From contig NZ_JAFIDA010000001.1 in assembly GCF_017834145.1 (NCBI RefSeq), positions 2,232,001 through 2,296,000 on the forward strand: 64,000 nt of DNA, read 5' to 3'. This document shows positions 17,473 through 26,177 of the stretch, in pieces (position 1 is the stretch's first letter; each line of letters begins with the position of its first letter). A program made the translations under genes and the position numbers. The stretch comes from Leucobacter exalbidus. GTDB taxonomy: Bacteria > Actinomycetota > Actinomycetes > Actinomycetales > Microbacteriaceae. The notes under the pieces are model-generated. The model saw only the letters and a program-made list of their open reading frames with translations. It did no database searches and was not told the DNA's origin.

Positions 17473-18468
17473 ATGCACATCGGAGAACTCGCGCGCCTGG
17501 CCGGGGTGACGGTGAAGGCCGTGCGGTATTACGAACAGCTCGGCCTGATCACGCCCGTTCGTGAATCGAACGGGTACCGCTCGTTTACCGACGATCACGT
17601 TCGCGCGGTGATAGAGATTCGTGAGCTGGGCGAGATCGGTATCTCCCCGCTGAAAGCGGCACCTTTTCTAGAATGCCTCGACCTGGGGCACGAGCGCGGT
17701 GACGAGTGCGTCAGCTCGCTCGCCGTGTACCAAGACACGGTCGCCGAACTCGACCACATGATCAGCGCGCTATCGGTTCGACGGGCCGCCCTGCAGCATC
17801 GGCTCGAGCACAGCGCGGGGCGGTCATTTTCTGAGGTACCCGAAGCGCCCGCGGTCCTGGAGGTAGCAGCAGCCCCAGCACCCGCCGATTACACGGCGCT
17901 CCCCGAGGGGCTCCCCGTGCCGGCAGACGACGGTGCCGCCAGTCACCTGACCGGCATGGCGCTGCCCGCACTTACGCTCCCCACCAGCGGCGGCGAGGCC
18001 GTTGAGCTGGCCGGGCTGGGGGCGGGGCGCTCGGTGATCTACCTCTACCCGCTTACGGGCAAACCCGGTGTCGATCTGCCTGAGGGCTGGAACGCGATCC
18101 CGGGGGCGCGCGGCTGCTCGACCGAGGCCTGCGATTTTCGCGACCACTTCACGCTGTTGCGCGACGCCGGCGTCGAACACGTGTTTGGGCTGTCGAGCCA
18201 GACACCGCAGTACCAGGCCGAGGTCGTCGCACGGCTGCGCCTGCCCTTCGCAATGATCTCTGACGAAGAGTTTGCGCTGGGCGCGGCACTGAAGCTGCCC
18301 ACCTTCGCAGCCCCCGGGCACGACCGGCTCTATGCCCGCCTCACGCTGGTGGTCACCGGCGGCGTCATTGAGCACGTGTTCTACCCCATTTTTCCGCCCA
18401 ATACTCACGCGCAACAGGTGCTTGCCTGGCTCGAAGCGCACCCGCTGACAGAACAGGACCCCCAATGA
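17473..18468 (+). CDS. MerR-type regulator fused to a peroxiredoxin domain
   Basis: Residues 1-70 are a MerR winged HTH (MHIGELARLAGVTVKAVRYY). A dimerisation helix (about 80-112) follows, with two cysteines, C68 and C79, bracketing LGHERGDE, then a Pro/Ala linker (about 120-160). Residues about 160-325 are a thioredoxin-fold peroxiredoxin with GARGCSTEACDFRDHF, where C215 is the likely peroxidatic cysteine and C220 a possible resolving one. The start is ATG 17473, since AGGAGG lies 5 nt upstream. The GTG at 17467 overlaps that site. The protein could sense peroxide through the enzyme domain and switch its own promoter, which has MerR-type architecture. The stop overlaps the next gene as ATGA. 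MerR and redoxin families are well known; the sensing mechanism is inference. Confidence 0.88.
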   Translation: MHIGELARLAGVTVKAVRYYEQLGLITPVRESNGYRSFTDDHVRAVIEIRELGEIGISPLKAAPFLECLDLGHERGDECVSSLAVYQDTVAELDHMISALSVRRAALQHRLEHSAGRSFSEVPEAPAVLEVAAAPAPADYTALPEGLPVPADDGAASHLTGMALPALTLPTSGGEAVELAGLGAGRSVIYLYPLTGKPGVDLPEGWNAIPGARGCSTEACDFRDHFTLLRDAGVEHVFGLSSQTPQYQAEVVARLRLPFAMISDEEFALGAALKLPTFAAPGHDRLYARLTLVVTGGVIEHVFYPIFPPNTHAQQVLAWLEAHPLTEQDPQ

Positions 18469-19445
18469 TCCAGTCACCCAGTGCAACGCCGCAGCAGGGC
18501 CCCAATGGCGCCGACAACGGGGCCGCTGCGCCAGCGGTATCGCCGATGACGTTTACGGGGTTGAGCGCGTTTCCGCTCACCCCGCTGCACAACGACCGGG
18601 TGGATGAGGCCGCCTTCACCGGGCTGATTCGGCGTCTCGCCGAAGCCGGCGTCGACTCGATCACCGTGCTTGGCTCGACCGGCTCGTACGCCTATCTCAC
18701 CGCAGACGAGCGCGCGCGAGTGGCCCAGCTCGCGGTGCAGCACGCGCAGGGCACGCCGGTCATCGTGGGCATCGGTGCACTGCGCACCTCGCAGGTGCTC
18801 GAAAACATCGACCGTGCAACGGCCGCCGGAGCGAACGGGCTGCTGCTGGCACCCATGACCTATCAGGCGCTGACCGACGACGACGTCTACGAACTATTTC
18901 ACACGGTGAGCGAGCACACCCAGCTGCCAGTCGTGGTCTACGACAACCCGGGCACCACACACTTCACGTTCAACACCGAGCTCTACGGTCGCATCGCCCG
19001 GCTGCCCGGGGTCGCCTCCATCAAGATTCCCGGGGTGCCCGTTGACCAGGCCGAAGCCCGCGATCACGTGAATGCTATTCGGGCGGCCGTGCCCGGCCAC
19101 ATCACGATCGGTGTCTCGGGTGACGCGTTCGCCGCTACCGGCCTCAACGCCGGGTGCGACGCGTGGTACTCGGTGATCGGTGGCACACTGCCCGCCCCCG
19201 CACTGGCCATCACCCGGGCGGCGCAAGCAGGTCGCCCGGCCGATGCTGAGGCCGCCTCAGCACGGCTTGCGCCCCTGTGGCAGCTGTTCGCCGAGTTTGG
19301 CGGCAGCCTGCGCGTGGTCGCCGCAATTGCCGAGCAGCTGGGCCTCGCCCCGCACCATAGCCTGCCGCTCCCCATCCAGGGGCTGACCGACAGCGACCGG
19401 GCACGCGTCGCCGGGGTCGTGCAAGAACTCGGCCTTGGCCAGTAG
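18465..19445 (+). CDS. Dihydrodipicolinate synthase-family lyase/aldolase
   Basis: A 326-residue DapA-family TIM barrel. The Schiff-base lysine is in VASIKIPG, the catalytic tyrosine in VVYDNPG, and the substrate-binding block in VLGSTGSYAYLT, where true DapA has GTTGE. The altered block suggests it is not the lysine-pathway enzyme but one of the related pyruvate-dependent lyases or dehydratases. It overlaps the MerR-peroxiredoxin gene by 4 bp and the MFS gene by 11 bp, so it is co-translated with both. The substrate is unknown. Confidence 0.85.
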   Translation: MIQSPSATPQQGPNGADNGAAAPAVSPMTFTGLSAFPLTPLHNDRVDEAAFTGLIRRLAEAGVDSITVLGSTGSYAYLTADERARVAQLAVQHAQGTPVIVGIGALRTSQVLENIDRATAAGANGLLLAPMTYQALTDDDVYELFHTVSEHTQLPVVVYDNPGTTHFTFNTELYGRIARLPGVASIKIPGVPVDQAEARDHVNAIRAAVPGHITIGVSGDAFAATGLNAGCDAWYSVIGGTLPAPALAITRAAQAGRPADAEAASARLAPLWQLFAEFGGSLRVVAAIAEQLGLAPHHSLPLPIQGLTDSDRARVAGVVQELGLGQ

Positions 19446-20658
19446 CGACGCCGGTAACCGCACGAACACGAGCCCCAACGGTGGGCGTCGCAGTGCCGTG
19501 TTAGCACGGTATGTGCTTGCGGCGACCCTGGTGCGCTCGGCCGACGGCGGCGCGATCGTCGCCATCGTGCTGCTGGCGCAGACCTCGGGGCAACCGGGCT
19601 GGGTCGCGGGGCTGCTCGGGGCATCGATTACGGCCCCACACCTGTTCGGCCCGTTCATTGCCCGCCGCCTCGATACCGCACCAGACGGCCGCAAGATCAT
19701 CGCGCTCGCCGCCGTGATCCACGGCGTATTGCTGGCCATCGCGGCGTTGTTGCTGCCGGTGACCTGGCCGGTGGTCCCCGCGCTGCTGCTGATCGTGTCG
19801 GGGCTCTTCGGGCCGATGCTCACCGGCGGGGTCAGTAGTCGCCTGCCATCGATCGCGGGGCCTGCGCAGCTGAGCCAGCGGCGGGCGCAAGGCTGGGATG
19901 TGGCGAGCTACGGCTTCAGCGGCACACTGGGCCCGGCCGTGGTCGCGTGGGCGGCAGCAACGGTGAGCCCGCTGGCGGCCACCCTGCTGTTAGCCGGCGC
20001 TGCCGTGGTCGGTGCTGCTGCGGTGCTCACCCTGCCCCGCCAGCCCGGGCAGCTTGCCGCCGCGAGCGTGCCCTCGCCAATGCACACGCTCGCGGGAATC
20101 TTGCGCTCTGGGCCGCTGCGACGCACGCTGGGCCTCACCGTGGTGGTGGCATTCTCGGTGGCGGTGCTGCCGATCTACGCGGTGGTGGTGGGCCCGGTAC
20201 TGGGCGGCGCCGCGCTGGCCGGCACGCTGATCGCGGGGTACGGCGTGGGCAACCTCGCGGGGTCTGTGCTGTTGATGATCTGGCCGCTGCGGGGCGACGC
20301 CGACAAACTCACGGCTGTGCTGGCCTTCACCGTGGCGCTCGCGCTGGCCACCGTGATCGCCATGCCCAACCTGGCCACCCTGCTCGCAGCGTTCGCGGCC
20401 ACGGGCATCGTCAACGCGCTATTCTTCGCCGCCACGCTCGCGGCACGCAGCGAGTACGCTCCCGCGCAGTCACGTGGCCAGGTGTTCATCTGGGTCGGGG
20501 CGCTCAAAATCGCCGCCGGATCAGCGGGCACCGCGACCGCTGGCCTGCTGATCGCCGGCACCGCCTGGTTGCCGGTGGTGCTGGTGGCCGCGATCACCGC
20601 CGCGTCTGCGCTCTGGTGCGCCGTGAGCCTGGCTGGCCAGCGCGGCGGCACACCCTGA
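19435..20658 (+). CDS. MFS transporter
   Basis: A 407-residue membrane protein with twelve predicted segments, consistent with a major facilitator permease. It starts at TTG 19435 inside the preceding gene, pointing to coupled translation. It could export or import the substrate or product of the DapA-like enzyme. The first residues (ASSDAGNRTNTSPNGGRR) are polar and a somewhat later start is possible. No binding residues identify a substrate. Confidence 0.82.
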   Translation: MASSDAGNRTNTSPNGGRRSAVLARYVLAATLVRSADGGAIVAIVLLAQTSGQPGWVAGLLGASITAPHLFGPFIARRLDTAPDGRKIIALAAVIHGVLLAIAALLLPVTWPVVPALLLIVSGLFGPMLTGGVSSRLPSIAGPAQLSQRRAQGWDVASYGFSGTLGPAVVAWAAATVSPLAATLLLAGAAVVGAAAVLTLPRQPGQLAAASVPSPMHTLAGILRSGPLRRTLGLTVVVAFSVAVLPIYAVVVGPVLGGAALAGTLIAGYGVGNLAGSVLLMIWPLRGDADKLTAVLAFTVALALATVIAMPNLATLLAAFAATGIVNALFFAATLAARSEYAPAQSRGQVFIWVGALKIAAGSAGTATAGLLIAGTAWLPVVLVAAITAASALWCAVSLAGQRGGTP

Positions 20659-20691
20659 CCCGGCAATCTTCGGTGGCGCGGCACACGGTGA

Positions 20692-20707
20692 CTTGACCTG
20701 CGTCAAG
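20692..20707. promoter_or_regulatory. Fnr/Crp-type operator before the metal operon
   Basis: A perfect dyad CTTGAC-CTGC-GTCAAG. The TTGA(N)TCAA frame is the half-site pattern read by Fnr-like proteins with an ExxSR recognition helix. The regulator at 23095 has E217, S220 and R221 in that pattern. Its centre is about 40-50 bp upstream of plausible -10 boxes (TAGCGT 20729 or CATAGT 20736), an activator position. Confidence 0.75.
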
Positions 20708-20800
20708 GCCGAAGTGTGACCCGGTCGGTAGCGTGCATAGTGACGGCCAAGGAGTCGCCTGGCCACACCCCGCAACCGGGGTGACGTGAAAGGAATCACC

Positions 20801-21037
20801 ATGACGAATGCTGTTGACACCACCCACACGCTGCTTCGCGCCGAGGGATTCTCATGCCCGTCCTGTGTCACCAAGATCGAGAAACAGGTCGGTCGGCTCG
20901 ACGGCGTCGAGAACGTGACGGTGCACTTCGCATCGGGCCGTGTCGAGATTGATCATGACGCAGCCAAGACGTCGGTCGACGAGCTGATTGCGGCGGTCAC
21001 GAAGGCGGGCTATTCGTCGAAGGCTGCTGCGTTCTAA
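20801..21037 (+). CDS. HMA-domain heavy metal binding protein (CopZ-like)
   Basis: A 78-residue protein consisting of one heavy-metal-associated domain with GFSCPSC (C19 and C22) as the metal site. It would carry a soft metal ion to the P-type ATPase encoded next, which lacks an N-terminal metal-binding domain of its own. The start is ATG 20801 with AAAGGA upstream. An in-frame GTG at 20786 overlaps that site. It is the first gene of the metal operon, below the Fnr-like site. Confidence 0.9.
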   Translation: MTNAVDTTHTLLRAEGFSCPSCVTKIEKQVGRLDGVENVTVHFASGRVEIDHDAAKTSVDELIAAVTKAGYSSKAAAF

Positions 21038-21088
21038 ACCCTACGGTCAATCACACGATACGTTCCTGATTCGAAAGGCAGCACACTC

Positions 21089-23092
21089 GTGAAGGCTTTG
21101 CGCACGTGGCGATACGGCAACTGGTTTATTTCGGTGGTGTCTGGTCTGCTCATTCTCGTGTCATTTGGGGCCGAGCACCTCCTCAATGGAGCGTGGAATG
21201 TGACGGTCGGCCCCAAGTGGTGGGTTGATGCGGGTGAGCACGCTCACGGGTCGGGCCTCGTCTTCACCCTCGCGAACGTGTTCATGTTGGCCGCGGTAAT
21301 CGTGGCGGGCTACGGCATCGTGGTGAAGGCCGTGCGCGCGCTGCTGGTCAAGTTCATCAGCATCGACCTGCTCGTCTCGATTGCGGCGATCGGCGCGACC
21401 CTCATCGGCAACTTCTGGGAAGCGGCCGCCGTCACCTTCCTCTTCGCTGTCGGCCACGCCCTCGAAATTGGCACCATGAATAAGACCCGGGCAGCACTTG
21501 CTGAGCTCGTGGCCGTCGCGCCCGATACCGCCGTGGTGCTGCGCGATGGCGAGCAGGTCGAGATCGCCGCGCACCAGGTGCGCATGGGCGAGATCGTACT
21601 GGTCAAGAACGGTGCCAAGGTGCCCGTTGACGGGCAGGTGGTGTCAGGCTCGGGCGCGATCGATGAGGCCTCGATCACGGGTGAATCGATCCCGGTTGAA
21701 AAAACTAAGTCAGCCCACGTATTCGCTGGCACCATCTCGCGCGGCGGGTTCTTACAGGTGATGGCGACCGGTGTGGGGGCCGACACGACCCTCGCTCGCA
21801 TCATTCACCGCGTCGAAGAAGCGCAAGACGCCAAAGCAAAAACGCAGGCCTTCATTGACCGGTTCTCGAAGTGGTACACCCCAGCCGTGATGGTGCTCGC
21901 CCTCGTGGCTGGCCTGCTTTCAGGCGACGTGGTGCTTGCGCTCACGCTGCTGGTCATCGGCTGCCCCGGTGCGCTCGTGATCTCGATTCCGGTGGCGATC
22001 GTGGCGGGTATTGGCCGCTCCGCCCGCAACGGAATTCTCATCAAGGGCGGCGAGTATCTTGAAACATCGGCCAAAATCTCGGCCGTGGCCGTGGACAAGA
22101 CCGGCACCCTGACCGAGGGGCGCCCGCAGCTGACCGACGTGGTTGTGCTTGACGCGCATCTCGATCGCCGCGAGGTGCTGCGCTGGGCTGCGGCCGCAGA
22201 GGCCGGATCAGAGCACCCCCTCGCCCGCCCCATCCTTGACACTGCCCGCACTGAAGGGGTGTACCCCCGGGGGATCCCGGGCTCAGTTACACCGGTGGTG
22301 GGCAAGGGCATCGTGGCCGAAGTTGACGGCAAGCGCGTGCTGGTCGGCAACGCCCCGCTGCTGACCCAGTACGGCATCGTCAATGACGCGGGCGCGGCAG
22401 CCGCCGCCGACCACCTCGCGGCCGCGGGCAAAACCCCGATGATCGTTGCGGTCGATGGCGCGGTGCTCGGCGTGATTGGCGTCGCCGACACCATTCGCGA
22501 GGACGCCCCTGAAATGATCAGGCGGTTGCACGCCGCCGGCGTCGAAAAAGTCGTCATGCTCACCGGCGACACCCGGCTGGTCGCCGAAGCGATCGGCAAG
22601 GCAACCGGTATCGATGAGATCTATGCGTCGCTTCTGCCCGAAGATAAACTCGACGCCGTCGCGCAGATGCAGCGCGACGGGCACACCGTGGCGATGGTGG
22701 GCGACGGCGTGAATGATGCCCCCGCGCTGGCCACCGCTGACATTGGGGTGGCAATGGGGGCAGCAGGCTCGGCGGTGGCCGTCGAAACGGCAGACATCGC
22801 CCTGATGGGTGACGACTTGCTCAAACTGCCCGAGGCGATTCACCTCGCCAAGCGCACGGTGAACGTGATGCGCCAAAACATTGCCATTGCGCTGCTCACC
22901 GTGATCGTACTGCTGGTCGGCGTCTTTTCTGGCGGCGTCACAATGTCGATGGGCATGCTGGTGCACGAAGGCTCGGTGCTCGTGGTCATTCTGAACGCGA
23001 TGCGGCTGCTGCGTAACGCCAACGGCGACACGAGCATGTCGCAGGCGCGAGCATCACGCTCCCGCACGAGCGCACCCATCATGGCAAGCTGA
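21089..23092 (+). CDS. P1B-type metal-transporting ATPase with CPG motif
   Basis: A 667-residue heavy-metal ATPase. Visible are TGES (197-200), the ion-pathway motif C292-P293-G294, the phosphorylation site DKTGT at 336-340, the SEHPL motif and GDGVNDAP. There is no N-terminal metal-binding domain. Near the C-terminus, MLVHEGS recalls the HEG(S/G) motif of P1B-4 (cobalt/iron) ATPases, but those have SPC where this has CPG. CPC and SPC are the common forms, so the metal cannot be safely assigned. GTG 21089 has AAAGG upstream. It should pump a metal ion outward at the expense of ATP. Confidence 0.9.
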   Translation: MKALRTWRYGNWFISVVSGLLILVSFGAEHLLNGAWNVTVGPKWWVDAGEHAHGSGLVFTLANVFMLAAVIVAGYGIVVKAVRALLVKFISIDLLVSIAAIGATLIGNFWEAAAVTFLFAVGHALEIGTMNKTRAALAELVAVAPDTAVVLRDGEQVEIAAHQVRMGEIVLVKNGAKVPVDGQVVSGSGAIDEASITGESIPVEKTKSAHVFAGTISRGGFLQVMATGVGADTTLARIIHRVEEAQDAKAKTQAFIDRFSKWYTPAVMVLALVAGLLSGDVVLALTLLVIGCPGALVISIPVAIVAGIGRSARNGILIKGGEYLETSAKISAVAVDKTGTLTEGRPQLTDVVVLDAHLDRREVLRWAAAAEAGSEHPLARPILDTARTEGVYPRGIPGSVTPVVGKGIVAEVDGKRVLVGNAPLLTQYGIVNDAGAAAAADHLAAAGKTPMIVAVDGAVLGVIGVADTIREDAPEMIRRLHAAGVEKVVMLTGDTRLVAEAIGKATGIDEIYASLLPEDKLDAVAQMQRDGHTVAMVGDGVNDAPALATADIGVAMGAAGSAVAVETADIALMGDDLLKLPEAIHLAKRTVNVMRQNIAIALLTVIVLLVGVFSGGVTMSMGMLVHEGSVLVVILNAMRLLRNANGDTSMSQARASRSRTSAPIMAS

Positions 23093-23094
23093 GG

Positions 23095-23871
23095 GTGAGC
23101 AACGCGATGGTTGCGGCGAACTACCCAACTGAAGGAGAGGCCCCGTCATTGTCTGTGGCAACCGAGGTGCAGGGTGACCAGTCGGGCGAGCTGTGTGTGG
23201 CTCGAGTACCGCTGTTTCGCGGGCTGACGCGTACCCAACAGCTGGAGGTCGCGGGGTTTGCACGCACCGTCAGATTAGACGCCATCGAGCAGGTCTATGC
23301 GGCAGGCTCCAACGTGTCGCAGCTGATGGCGGTGCACACCGGCAAAGTGAAAATCTCGCGCACCAGCCTGGCCGGGCACGAGCAGTTGATTCGAGTGCTC
23401 GGCCCTGGTGACTTCATCGGAGAATCGGCGTTCCTCACCGGCGCGACCCCCGAACACGCGGCGGAAGCGCTGGAATACACCGAGCTGTGTGTCTTTCGGC
23501 ATGCAGACCTCAGTCGGCTCGTCGAGAAGCACCCGAGCATCGGGCTGCAGATGCTGCAGGGCGTCAGTCAGCGTTTGGACGACACCGAAGCTCGGCTCGC
23601 AACCGTCATCTCTGGCAACGTGAGTTCGCGCCTCGCAGATTACCTGCTCTCTTTGCCGGCGAAACCAGGCAACGATGCAGCCGTGCACGTTACGTTGCCC
23701 CTGGCGAAGAAAGACATCGCCTCGCTGATGTCGACCACCCCAGAGTCACTCAGCCGTCAACTGCGCAAGCTCACCGATGCGGGGGTGATCTCGCAACAGG
23801 ATCGGGGCCAGGTCACCATCTTGGATGTGACTGCCCTCAGCGCACTGTCTACGCTCGCGAAGACCGGCTGA
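23095..23871 (+). CDS. Crp/Fnr-family transcriptional regulator
   Basis: 258 residues: a cyclic-nucleotide-binding-like sensor domain (about 38-160), a dimer helix, and an HTH (about 200-235) with LAKKDIASLMSTTPESLSRQL. The recognition helix has E217, S220 and R221, the Fnr-type set that reads TTGA/TCAA half-sites. C34 and C132 are the only cysteines I see, too few for an Fnr iron-sulfur cluster, so the signal is not oxygen by that route. It starts 3 bp after the ATPase stop and is probably the controller of this operon through the dyad at 20692. Confidence 0.9.
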   Translation: MSNAMVAANYPTEGEAPSLSVATEVQGDQSGELCVARVPLFRGLTRTQQLEVAGFARTVRLDAIEQVYAAGSNVSQLMAVHTGKVKISRTSLAGHEQLIRVLGPGDFIGESAFLTGATPEHAAEALEYTELCVFRHADLSRLVEKHPSIGLQMLQGVSQRLDDTEARLATVISGNVSSRLADYLLSLPAKPGNDAAVHVTLPLAKKDIASLMSTTPESLSRQLRKLTDAGVISQQDRGQVTILDVTALSALSTLAKTG

Positions 23872-23887
23872 GGCGGCGCCGGATCAA

Positions 23888-23927
23888 CAACAACGGCCAG
23901 CACGCTTGCGCGTGCTGGCCGTTGTTG
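23888..23927. terminator. Bidirectional terminator
   Basis: An 18-bp perfect stem with loop TTGC between the convergent Crp/Fnr and mycothione reductase genes. Confidence 0.8.
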
Positions 23928-23952
23928 ACGGATGGTGTCTTGGCTTGCTTGC

Positions 23953-25380
23953 TTAGTTGGCGCTCGTCGAGGCCGAGGGGGCGTCGAGCGGCGCGGGCAA
24001 ACCCAGCAGCGCATTTTCCACGAGCTCAGACAGCGCCGGATGGATCCAGTACTGTTTCGTGGCGACATCGTGTGCCGTCTGCCCAAATGACATTGCTTGA
24101 ATCAGCGGCTGAATAATCGTTGCTGCCTCGGGGCCAATGGCATGGGCACCGAGCAGCAGACCGGTTGCGGGGTCTGCGAGCACTTTCAAGAAGTGGCCGT
24201 GATCCTCGCGGGCCCAGCCTGCAGCAATATCTGAATAGTTTTGAGTCTTCGAGACGTAGGCGATGCCGCGCGTGATCGCTTCGTGCTCGGTCACTCCCAC
24301 CGAGGCAATCTGCGGGTTCGTGAACACTGCGGCCGGAACAAACCGGTGATCTGAGGCAATCAGGGCGTCAGGGTGCTTCAGGTTGTGCTTCACGACGCGC
24401 GCCTCATGGTTTGCGACGTGCTTGAGCTGGTGCGCAGCTGAAATATCACCCAGCGCGAAGATGCCCTCGACGTTGGTGCGCTGGTACTCATCGACAACGA
24501 CGCGCCCGTGGGTATCGAGCGCGACGCCGGTCAGCTCAACCGCCAACCGCTCAGCGTTGGGCTGGCGGCCGGTCGCCACGAGCAGCACATCAGCCCGCAA
24601 CGTTTGGGCGCCCTCGGGGCCGTCAACACTCAGCTCAACACCGGTGTCAGCTGGGCGCACCTCTGAGACCTGCGTGTTGAGCAGCACGGTGTAGCGTTTG
24701 GCCGCTTCAGTCGTGAAGAGCGCTGCCACGTCTTGATCCTGGGATTTGAGTAGCTGGTGGCCGCGTGCAATCTGGGTGACCTGCACCCCGAACGATGAGA
24801 ACACGTGAGCGAACTCTGCGGCGATGTATCCACCACCGAGAACGATGATGCTTTTCGGCAGCTCATCGATGCGCATGATGGTGTCTGACGTGTGGAAGGG
24901 GGCCGCGCCGTCCACCAGCCCGGGAACGTCAGGGATCACCGCGTGCGCACCGGCAGCCAACACGAACTGGTCGCCGGTGATCTCGGTGGTGCTGCCGTCG
25001 TGCAGGTCAACGCTCAGGGTTTTCATTCCGGTGAATCGCCCGTGCCCCGAGAATACGGTGACGTTGGGGTTTTCGGGTCCTTCGCGGTATTCGCGACCCC
25101 CAGCTTCGATCGCATCGATACGGCCAAAGATCCGGTCTCGAATGCCGGGCCAATCGACCGCATTCAGCTGGGCATCGACGCCGAGGTTCTTGCCCTGCCG
25201 TGCGGCATCGGCGAGCTCTGCTGGGTGCACGAACATCTTGGTGGGGATGCAGCCCACGTTCAGGCATGTTCCGCCAAAGAGGCCAGCTTCAACGATTGCG
25301 ATGGACTGGCCATCGAATTCGGGGCCCGGGATCGAATTGCCAGAGCCGGTACCGATGATGACGAGGTCAAAATGAGTCAT
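23953..25380 (-). CDS. mtr: Mycothione reductase
   Basis: A 475-residue pyridine nucleotide-disulfide oxidoreductase. The FAD motif is the variant IIGTGSGNS typical of mycothione reductases, and the redox pair is C39/C44 in GGTCLNVGCIPTK. The NADPH motif is LGGGYIAAEFA and the C-terminal catalytic block is YWIHPALSELVENALL. It reduces mycothione to mycothiol with NADPH in the cytoplasm, which supports an actinobacterial host. It lies behind a DsbA-like gene and a MarR gene, but an 11-bp hairpin at 25444-25472 separates it from the DsbA-like gene. Confidence 0.93.
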   Translation of the reverse strand: MTHFDLVIIGTGSGNSIPGPEFDGQSIAIVEAGLFGGTCLNVGCIPTKMFVHPAELADAARQGKNLGVDAQLNAVDWPGIRDRIFGRIDAIEAGGREYREGPENPNVTVFSGHGRFTGMKTLSVDLHDGSTTEITGDQFVLAAGAHAVIPDVPGLVDGAAPFHTSDTIMRIDELPKSIIVLGGGYIAAEFAHVFSSFGVQVTQIARGHQLLKSQDQDVAALFTTEAAKRYTVLLNTQVSEVRPADTGVELSVDGPEGAQTLRADVLLVATGRQPNAERLAVELTGVALDTHGRVVVDEYQRTNVEGIFALGDISAAHQLKHVANHEARVVKHNLKHPDALIASDHRFVPAAVFTNPQIASVGVTEHEAITRGIAYVSKTQNYSDIAAGWAREDHGHFLKVLADPATGLLLGAHAIGPEAATIIQPLIQAMSFGQTAHDVATKQYWIHPALSELVENALLGLPAPLDAPSASTSAN

Positions 25381-25443
25381 AGTGAGTGCTTCAATCTGTC
25401 GAAGAGGCGGGGGAACAAATCAAGATGGGGGAGAGGCCGAACG

Positions 25444-25472
25444 GGTGCCCTGAGCGTCACACTCAGGGCACC
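25444..25472 (-). terminator. Hairpin between the DsbA-like gene and mtr
   Basis: An 11-bp perfect G+C-rich stem (25444-25454 with 25462-25472) with a 7-nt loop, 20 bases beyond the DsbA-like stop. It may end or weaken transcription into mtr. Confidence 0.6.
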
Positions 25473-25491
25473 GATGTCGGGTCAGGCGGGG

Positions 25492-26115
25492 TTAGCTGGA
25501 CTGCGGGTACTCGGTGCGGCTGCGCTTGATCTCAAAGAAATACGGGTATTCGGCAAGGGCGACGGTCGCATCCCAGAGCTTCCCAGCCGCTTCGCCCCGG
25601 GGGATGCGGGTGATCACCGGGCCGAAGAACGCCACTCCATTAACTGCCACGACGGGGGTGCCCACGTCTTGGCCAACGCGGCTGATGCCGTCGCTGTGGC
25701 TGACGCGCAGATCTGCATCGTGCGCATCAGTGGTGGCGGCCGCCGCAAGTTCAGCGGGCAGCCCCACCTGCGTGAGGGCCTGAGCGATGACCTCGTCAAG
25801 ATCCTTGGTGCCGTTAACGTGGATCGCGGTTCCCATGGCGTCGTAGAGGGGCTTAATCACTGAGGTGCCGTGAGCGGCGGCTGCCGCGGTGATGACCCGC
25901 ACCGGGCCCCAACTCGCGTCAAGCATCGCGCGGTACTCGGGGTCAACGTCATTGTGCTCGTTGAGCACTGACAAGCTCATGACGTGCCAGTCAGCTGAGA
26001 TGCTGCGCACGGTAGAGACTTCGTCCACCCAGCGTGAGGTGGCCCAAGCGAACGGGCAGATCGGGTCAAACCAGAAATCGACTTTTTCAGTGGTGGGCAG
26101 GGTGCTGACCGACAC
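25492..26115 (-). CDS. DsbA-family protein resembling mycothiol-dependent nitroreductase
   Basis: A 207-residue thioredoxin-fold protein with the DsbA-type helical insert. The start VDFWFDPICPFAWATSRW is characteristic of the family of M. tuberculosis Rv2466c, a mycothiol-dependent reductase. There the active site is CPWC; here it is CPFA, so only C20 is present and the resolving cysteine is missing. A monothiol mechanism with mycothiol as the resolving thiol would fit the neighbouring mycothione reductase. The gene is 62 bp behind the MarR gene on the same strand. Confidence 0.85.
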   Translation of the reverse strand: MSVSTLPTTEKVDFWFDPICPFAWATSRWVDEVSTVRSISADWHVMSLSVLNEHNDVDPEYRAMLDASWGPVRVITAAAAAHGTSVIKPLYDAMGTAIHVNGTKDLDEVIAQALTQVGLPAELAAAATTDAHDADLRVSHSDGISRVGQDVGTPVVAVNGVAFFGPVITRIPRGEAAGKLWDATVALAEYPYFFEIKRSRTEYPQSS

Positions 26116-26177
26116 GATAGAACTCCTTGATTGAGATGCTGACTACTGCATGGTGTTGACGATGAGGGCGGTGAAGT

